Origin: CAVPRW01 sp046727435 [NCBI: bacterium]
GTDB lineage: Bacteria > Tectomicrobia > Entotheonellia > J063
Assembly: GCA_046727435.1 (NCBI GenBank)
Contig: JBKPCR010000516.1
Span: 1-9,282, forward strand
DNA: 9,282 nt
Reading direction: 5' to 3'
In this document: positions 6,475 through 9,282 of the stretch, piece after piece
Layout: every line of letters starts with the position of its first letter
Position numbering within the stretch: position 1 is the first letter of the stretch
Notes under the pieces: generated by a model
Seen by the model: the letters and a program-made list of their open reading frames with translations, nothing else
What the model was told of the DNA's origin: nothing
Databases searched by the model: none
Position numbers and translations under genes: made by a program

Positions 6475-7037
6475 AGAACCCCCGGGACGGCTACGCTATC
6501 TCACACCCGAGGAGCTGGCAAGACTGCTGGATGCCTGCGCCCCCATTCTAAGCCGATTGTCCTCATAGCCGTCCATACCGGGATGCGCCGACGGGGGTTC
6601 TTTCTCTCAGATGGGCCGATGTCGATCTCCGCAAACGGGCCATTACGCTCACGAAAACCAAGCACAATGAGCGGCGGACCATCCCTATCAACGCACTTTT
6701 AGCTGATGCTCTGAGGACACTCCCCCGACATGTGGAAAGCCAGTTTTTCTTCTGGGACCGTGATGGACGTCCCTATGGCCGGGTCGACAACGGCTTTCGG
6801 CGGGCCTGCAGACGTGCGGAGATTTTGGACTCTCGCTTTCATAATCGGCGCCATACCTTCGCCAGCCATCTAGTCATGCGCGGGGCCAATTTGCGCAGTG
6901 TGCAGGAGCTGCTAGGGTACAAGACGGGGAAGATGTCGGGGCGATATACGCACCTCAAGCATCTGATTTTCCAGGTGGGGCAGGGCGGAATCGAACCGCC
7001 GACGCCAGCCTTTTCAGGGCTGCGCTCTACCGACTGA
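6473..7037 (+). pseudogene. Tyrosine recombinase (integrase) relic adjacent to tRNA-Phe, two frameshifts
   Basis: The sequence opens KEPPGRLRYLTPEELARLL in frame 2. It moves to frame 1 after a missing base in the C run near 6540-6544 (KPIVLIAVHTGMRR), then to frame 3 after a missing base near 6592-6599. It then runs LSLRWADVDLRKRAITLTKT, and ends in LVMRGANLRSVQELLGY and MSGRYTHLK. The catalytic set is recognisable: box-A Arg in HTGMRR, Lys in TKTKHNERR, H-x-x-R in FHNRRHTFASH (His 6840-6842, Arg 6849-6851), and Tyr 6945-6947. The His/Trp of LLGH is Tyr (6918-6920). The whole core-binding N-terminal domain is missing; the relic begins where the Cys-rich gene ends. The last residues (VGQGGIEPPTPAFSGLRSTD) are the tRNA gene read on the opposite strand, stopping at 7035-7037. 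It was probably the integrase of the element that targeted this tRNA. Confidence 0.85.
6971..7017 (-). repeat. Right attachment site within tRNA-Phe
   Basis: This is the partner of the repeat at 3293-3339, offset 3678 bp, with 45 of 47 bases identical. It includes the 3' portion of the intact tRNA (anticodon loop to discriminator, 7017 down to 6976) and CCAGG just outside it. Identity ends at the 5' edge of the anticodon loop, so strand exchange probably took place at or near that loop. Confidence 0.85.
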
Positions 7038-7048
7038 GCTACCGCCCC
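6976..7048 (-). tRNA. tRNA-Phe, anticodon GAA
   Basis: On the minus strand a complete cloverleaf folds from 7048 to 6976 (73 nt). The acceptor stem is GGGGCGG with CTGCCCC (one G-U). The D stem is GCTC/GAGC with an AGTCGGTA loop. The anticodon stem is CAGCC/GGCTG with the loop CTGAAAA, giving anticodon GAA at 7015-7013. The variable loop has 5 nt. The T stem is GGCGG/CCGCC with TTCGATT. The discriminator is A, usual for tRNA-Phe. The CCA tail is not encoded; the genome reads CCT. It decodes UUC/UUU. The 3' half is the integration target of the neighbouring island and was regenerated on insertion, so the gene appears functional. Confidence 0.97.
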
Positions 7049-7187
7049 ATTTCCGAACGTACAAGCAGAGGCGTTTAGGTGACTTCTGGGTTAACTGAGT
7101 GTAGTCGACGAAGGGGAAAAATGCAAGCGCATTCTTCTGCATAGGCGAGTGTTGGCTCGTGACGAATCAGTGTGGCGCACAGCCTCT

Positions 7188-7223
7188 TTCCCTCACCCTG
7201 GCCCTCTCCCCCCGGGAGAGGGC
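7188..7223. repeat. Dispersed REP-like palindrome
   Basis: The lead-in TTCCCTCACCCTG is followed by a perfect 10-bp inverted repeat: GCCCTCTCCC at 7201-7210 and GGGAGAGGGC at 7214-7223, separated by CCC. I recognise this lead-in plus palindrome as a form common in many copies between genes of diverse bacteria. It lies about 60 bp beyond the ppdK stop. It lacks a T-tract on either strand, so a repeat element that may protect or insulate transcript ends is more likely than a classical terminator. Confidence 0.6.
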
Positions 7224-7247
7224 TTGCAAGAGCGGCGAGGAGATTAA

Positions 7248-7271
7248 GAGGTGACCGGCAACGGCCACCTC
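7248..7271 (-). terminator. Possible terminator hairpin downstream of ppdK
   Basis: Ten bases (7248-7257) pair with 7262-7271 with one mismatch around a short GCAA loop. The hairpin begins 10 nt past the ppdK stop. In the direction of ppdK transcription it is followed by only a modest T-rich tract (TTAATCT). A wider 9-bp repeat, 7234-7242 with 7269-7277 (GGCGAGGAG/CTCCTCGCC), offers an alternative pairing. It is a weak intrinsic terminator at best. Confidence 0.35.
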
Positions 7272-7281
7272 CTCGCCTGAC

Positions 7282-9282
7282 TTACACCGTCTCGCTCAGC
7301 GACATTCCCAGCGCTACATGGGCGGCGGCAAGACGGGCGATGGGCACTCTGTAAGGGGAGCAGCTGACGTAATCCAGGCCCGCGCGATGGAAGAAGCCGA
7401 CGGATTGCGGCTCACCGCCGTGCTCGCCGCAGATGCCGATCTTCAGGCTCGGCCGAGTGGCGCGGCCTTTCTTCACCCCAGTCTCCACCAGTTGGCCGAC
7501 GCCGAGCTGATCCATCACCACAAAGGGGTCGTATTTCATGATCCCCTGCTCGATATAATCGGGCAGGAATTTTCCTGCATCATCGCGGCTCAGCCCCAGC
7601 ACCGTTTGCGTCAGGTCATTGGTCCCAAAGGAAAAGAACTCGGCCTGGCGCGCGATCTCGTCAGCCAGCAGCGCGGCACGCGGCAGCTCGATCATGGTCC
7701 CTACCTGATATTCGACCTTGACGCCATACTGCGCCATCATATCCTGGGCAGCACGATCGACGATCTTGCGCTGATGCTCCAACTCGCGAACGTCAGTGAT
7801 CAAAGGGATCATGATCTCGGGGACCACCTTACGCCCCTCTTTGGCGATCTCGCAGGCCGCGGCGATGATAGCACGCGCCTGCATTTCGGTGATCTCAGGA
7901 TAGCTGATGCCGAGTCTGCAGCCGCGATGCCCTAACATCGGATTGGTTTCATGTAGCTCCTGCGCCTTGTCCCAGATGCGGTCGGCCGGAACGCCGATTT
8001 TGTGGGAGAGTTCCTCGGACTCCTCTCGGGTCTTCGGCAGGAATTCGTGCAACGGCGGGTCAAGGGTGCGGATGGTCACCGCATAGCCCTCCATTTCCTT
8101 GAAGATGCCGTAGAAATCAGACTTCTGGAAGGGGAAGAGCTTGTCAAGGGCGCGTACACGGGCCTCGCGGTCCTGGGCCAGGATCATCTCTTGCATGAAG
8201 GGCAAGCGTTCCTCGGCGAAGAACATGTGCTCGGTGCGGCACAGCCCAATGCCTTCGGCGCCGAAGGCACGGGCCGCTTTGGCATCCAAGGGAGTATCGG
8301 CGTTGGCGCGCACGCCCAGCCGACGATGCTGGTCGACCCACTTCATGATCGAGGCGAAGTTCCCCGAGAGTTCGGGGACCACGAGCTTGGCCGCGCCAAG
8401 AATGACTTCACCCGTGTTGCCGTTCAGGGTGATGATGTCGCCGTGCTTGACATGTACCGTGCCCACCCTGAACTCGCCGTGTTCCTCGTCCACCAGAATC
8501 TCTTTGCAGCCCACGACACAGCATTTCCCCATGCCGCGGCCGACCACTGCCGCATGTGAGGTCATGCCACCGCGCGCGGTGAGAATCCCCTGCGCCGCAT
8601 ACATGCCGCCCACGTCATCGGGCGAGGTTTCCGGCCGCACCAGGATGACCTTGTCCCCTTGCTGACCACGAGCGATAGCCTCCTCAGCGGTGAATACCAC
8701 CGCACCCACGGCCGCGCCGGGAGACGCGGGCAAGCCTTTGGCAATGGCCTGCACCTGACTGTTGGGATCGACCATCGGGTGCAAAAGCTGCTCGAGCTGC
8801 TCCGGATCGACGCGCAGCACGGCGGTCTTCTCATCGATAAGCCCTTCTTCCACCATCTCCACCGCGATGCGTAAGGCCGCCACCGCCGTGCGCTTGCCGA
8901 CACGGGTCTGGAGCATGAAGAGCTTACCGTCCTGCACGGTGAATTCCAGGTCCAGCATATCTTTGTAGTGGCGTTCCAGACGCTGGTAAATGTCGACTAA
9001 TTGGCGATAGACCTCGGGCATTTCCTGTTCTAATTGGTCGATGTGCTCCGGAGTGCGGATGCCGGCGACCACATCCTCCCCCTGGGCATTGATGAGGAAT
9101 TCTCCGAAGAAGCGGCGTTCGCCAGTGGACGGGTTGCGGGTAAAGGCGACTCCCGTGCCGGAATTGCTCCCCATATTGCCGAACACCATCGACTGGACGT
9201 TGGCGGCGGTACCCCAGGTCTCGGGGATGTTATATATTTGGCGGTATTTCACCGCGCGCTCCACATTCCACGAGCTAAACAC
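7282..9282 (-). CDS. ppdK: Pyruvate,phosphate dikinase, C-terminal three quarters (partial)
   Basis: This enzyme interconverts pyruvate + ATP + Pi and PEP + AMP + PPi in the cytoplasm. The visible 666 residues include the end of the ATP-grasp domain ([38 protein letters not shown]). They also include the swivelling phosphohistidine domain ([19 protein letters not shown]; mobile His243, with Thr241 at the position phosphorylated by PDRP-type regulators). The PEP/pyruvate TIM barrel follows, with Arg349 in LCRTEHMF, Arg405 in [11 protein letters not shown], Glu532 in MIELPRA, Asn555 in SFGTNDLTQ and the acid/base Cys618 in GICGEHGG. All catalytic positions are conserved. Aligning His243 with His455 of the Clostridium symbiosum enzyme implies about 210 N-terminal residues beyond the right edge, for a full length near 880. 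The Met at the edge is internal, not a start. The frame is undisturbed throughout, in contrast to the island. Confidence 0.98.
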   Translation of the reverse strand: MFSSWNVERAVKYRQIYNIPETWGTAANVQSMVFGNMGSNSGTGVAFTRNPSTGERRFFGEFLINAQGEDVVAGIRTPEHIDQLEQEMPEVYRQLVDIYQRLERHYKDMLDLEFTVQDGKLFMLQTRVGKRTAVAALRIAVEMVEEGLIDEKTAVLRVDPEQLEQLLHPMVDPNSQVQAIAKGLPASPGAAVGAVVFTAEEAIARGQQGDKVILVRPETSPDDVGGMYAAQGILTARGGMTSHAAVVGRGMGKCCVVGCKEILVDEEHGEFRVGTVHVKHGDIITLNGNTGEVILGAAKLVVPELSGNFASIMKWVDQHRRLGVRANADTPLDAKAARAFGAEGIGLCRTEHMFFAEERLPFMQEMILAQDREARVRALDKLFPFQKSDFYGIFKEMEGYAVTIRTLDPPLHEFLPKTREESEELSHKIGVPADRIWDKAQELHETNPMLGHRGCRLGISYPEITEMQARAIIAAACEIAKEGRKVVPEIMIPLITDVRELEHQRKIVDRAAQDMMAQYGVKVEYQVGTMIELPRAALLADEIARQAEFFSFGTNDLTQTVLGLSRDDAGKFLPDYIEQGIMKYDPFVVMDQLGVGQLVETGVKKGRATRPSLKIGICGEHGGEPQSVGFFHRAGLDYVSCSPYRVPIARLAAAHVALGMSLSETV

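Larger units (their letters stand above)
3293..7017 (+). mobile_element. Decayed integrative island in tRNA-Phe, about 3.7 kb
   Basis: The boundaries are the 47-bp tRNA-Phe direct repeats; the integrated unit is 3678 bp. Inside are the usual components of a tRNA-targeting element: a primase/helicase relic, an excisionase-like HTH protein, and two different tyrosine-recombinase catalytic fragments. One of the two abuts the intact tRNA. All recognisable genes are on the plus strand. The tRNA is restored by the right-hand repeat, the standard outcome of 3'-end integration. Every mobility gene is truncated, frameshifted or mutated at a catalytic residue, so the element is probably immobile. The intact cargo gene encodes an exported HAF-repeat protein. 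Two unrelated recombinase fragments suggest either successive insertions at one site followed by deletions, or a mosaic element. Confidence 0.8.

Noticed and set aside
7318-8665. Long open frames of up to 205 codons on the plus strand opposite ppdK
   Set aside because: They are antisense to a fully conserved ppdK, lack motifs, and have the composition expected of codon-bias shadows in GC-rich DNA.
1-9282. CRISPR array, retron, toxin-antitoxin pair or transposase
   Set aside because: There are no regularly spaced repeats, reverse transcriptase, paired toxin/antitoxin genes or DDE transposase motifs. The only mobility genes seen are tyrosine-recombinase relics.

Overview
This is a bacterial chromosomal window of moderately high GC. 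It carries an integrative-element scar in a tRNA-Phe gene. The organism cannot be named from the sequence. Pyruvate,phosphate dikinase, a HAF-repeat secreted protein, a DUF927-like primase remnant and the dispersed CCCTCACCCTGGCCCTCTCCC palindrome would suit an environmental lineage such as NC10, Nitrospirota or a proteobacterium. That is only an impression.

Left chromosomal part (1-3292). A truncated gene for a membrane-anchored or secreted protein runs off the left edge (minus strand). A small acidic helical protein (424-690, plus) converges on a two-part protein (785-1495, minus) with a nuclease-like N-terminal half and a cold-shock/OB-like C-terminal half. A gene-poor stretch follows, with one candidate 45-residue membrane protein (1931-2068). 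Then comes a complete alpha/beta hydrolase with a TTG start (2133-2939, minus).

Island (3293-7017). A 47-bp direct repeat with two mismatches marks both ends. The right copy is the 3' part of an intact tRNA-Phe(GAA) gene on the minus strand (6976-7048), from the anticodon loop past the 3' end. The left copy is an isolated tRNA fragment at 3293-3339. The unit is 3678 bp and all recognisable genes lie on the plus strand. In order they are a primase/helicase relic with an in-frame stop, an excisionase-like HTH protein without a normal start codon, a catalytic fragment of one tyrosine recombinase with its H-x-x-R arginine replaced by proline, and a small protein of unknown function. These are followed by an intact exported HAF-repeat protein (4886-6049), a frameshifted Cys-rich gene, and a second, unrelated tyrosine recombinase remnant that reads through the att core into the tRNA. 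The mobility genes are broken while the HAF gene is intact, so this looks like a decayed, immobile island that kept one cargo gene.

Right chromosomal part (7018-9282). After the tRNA come a dispersed palindromic repeat, a hairpin that may terminate transcription, and the C-terminal three quarters of pyruvate,phosphate dikinase (minus strand), which continues past the right edge.
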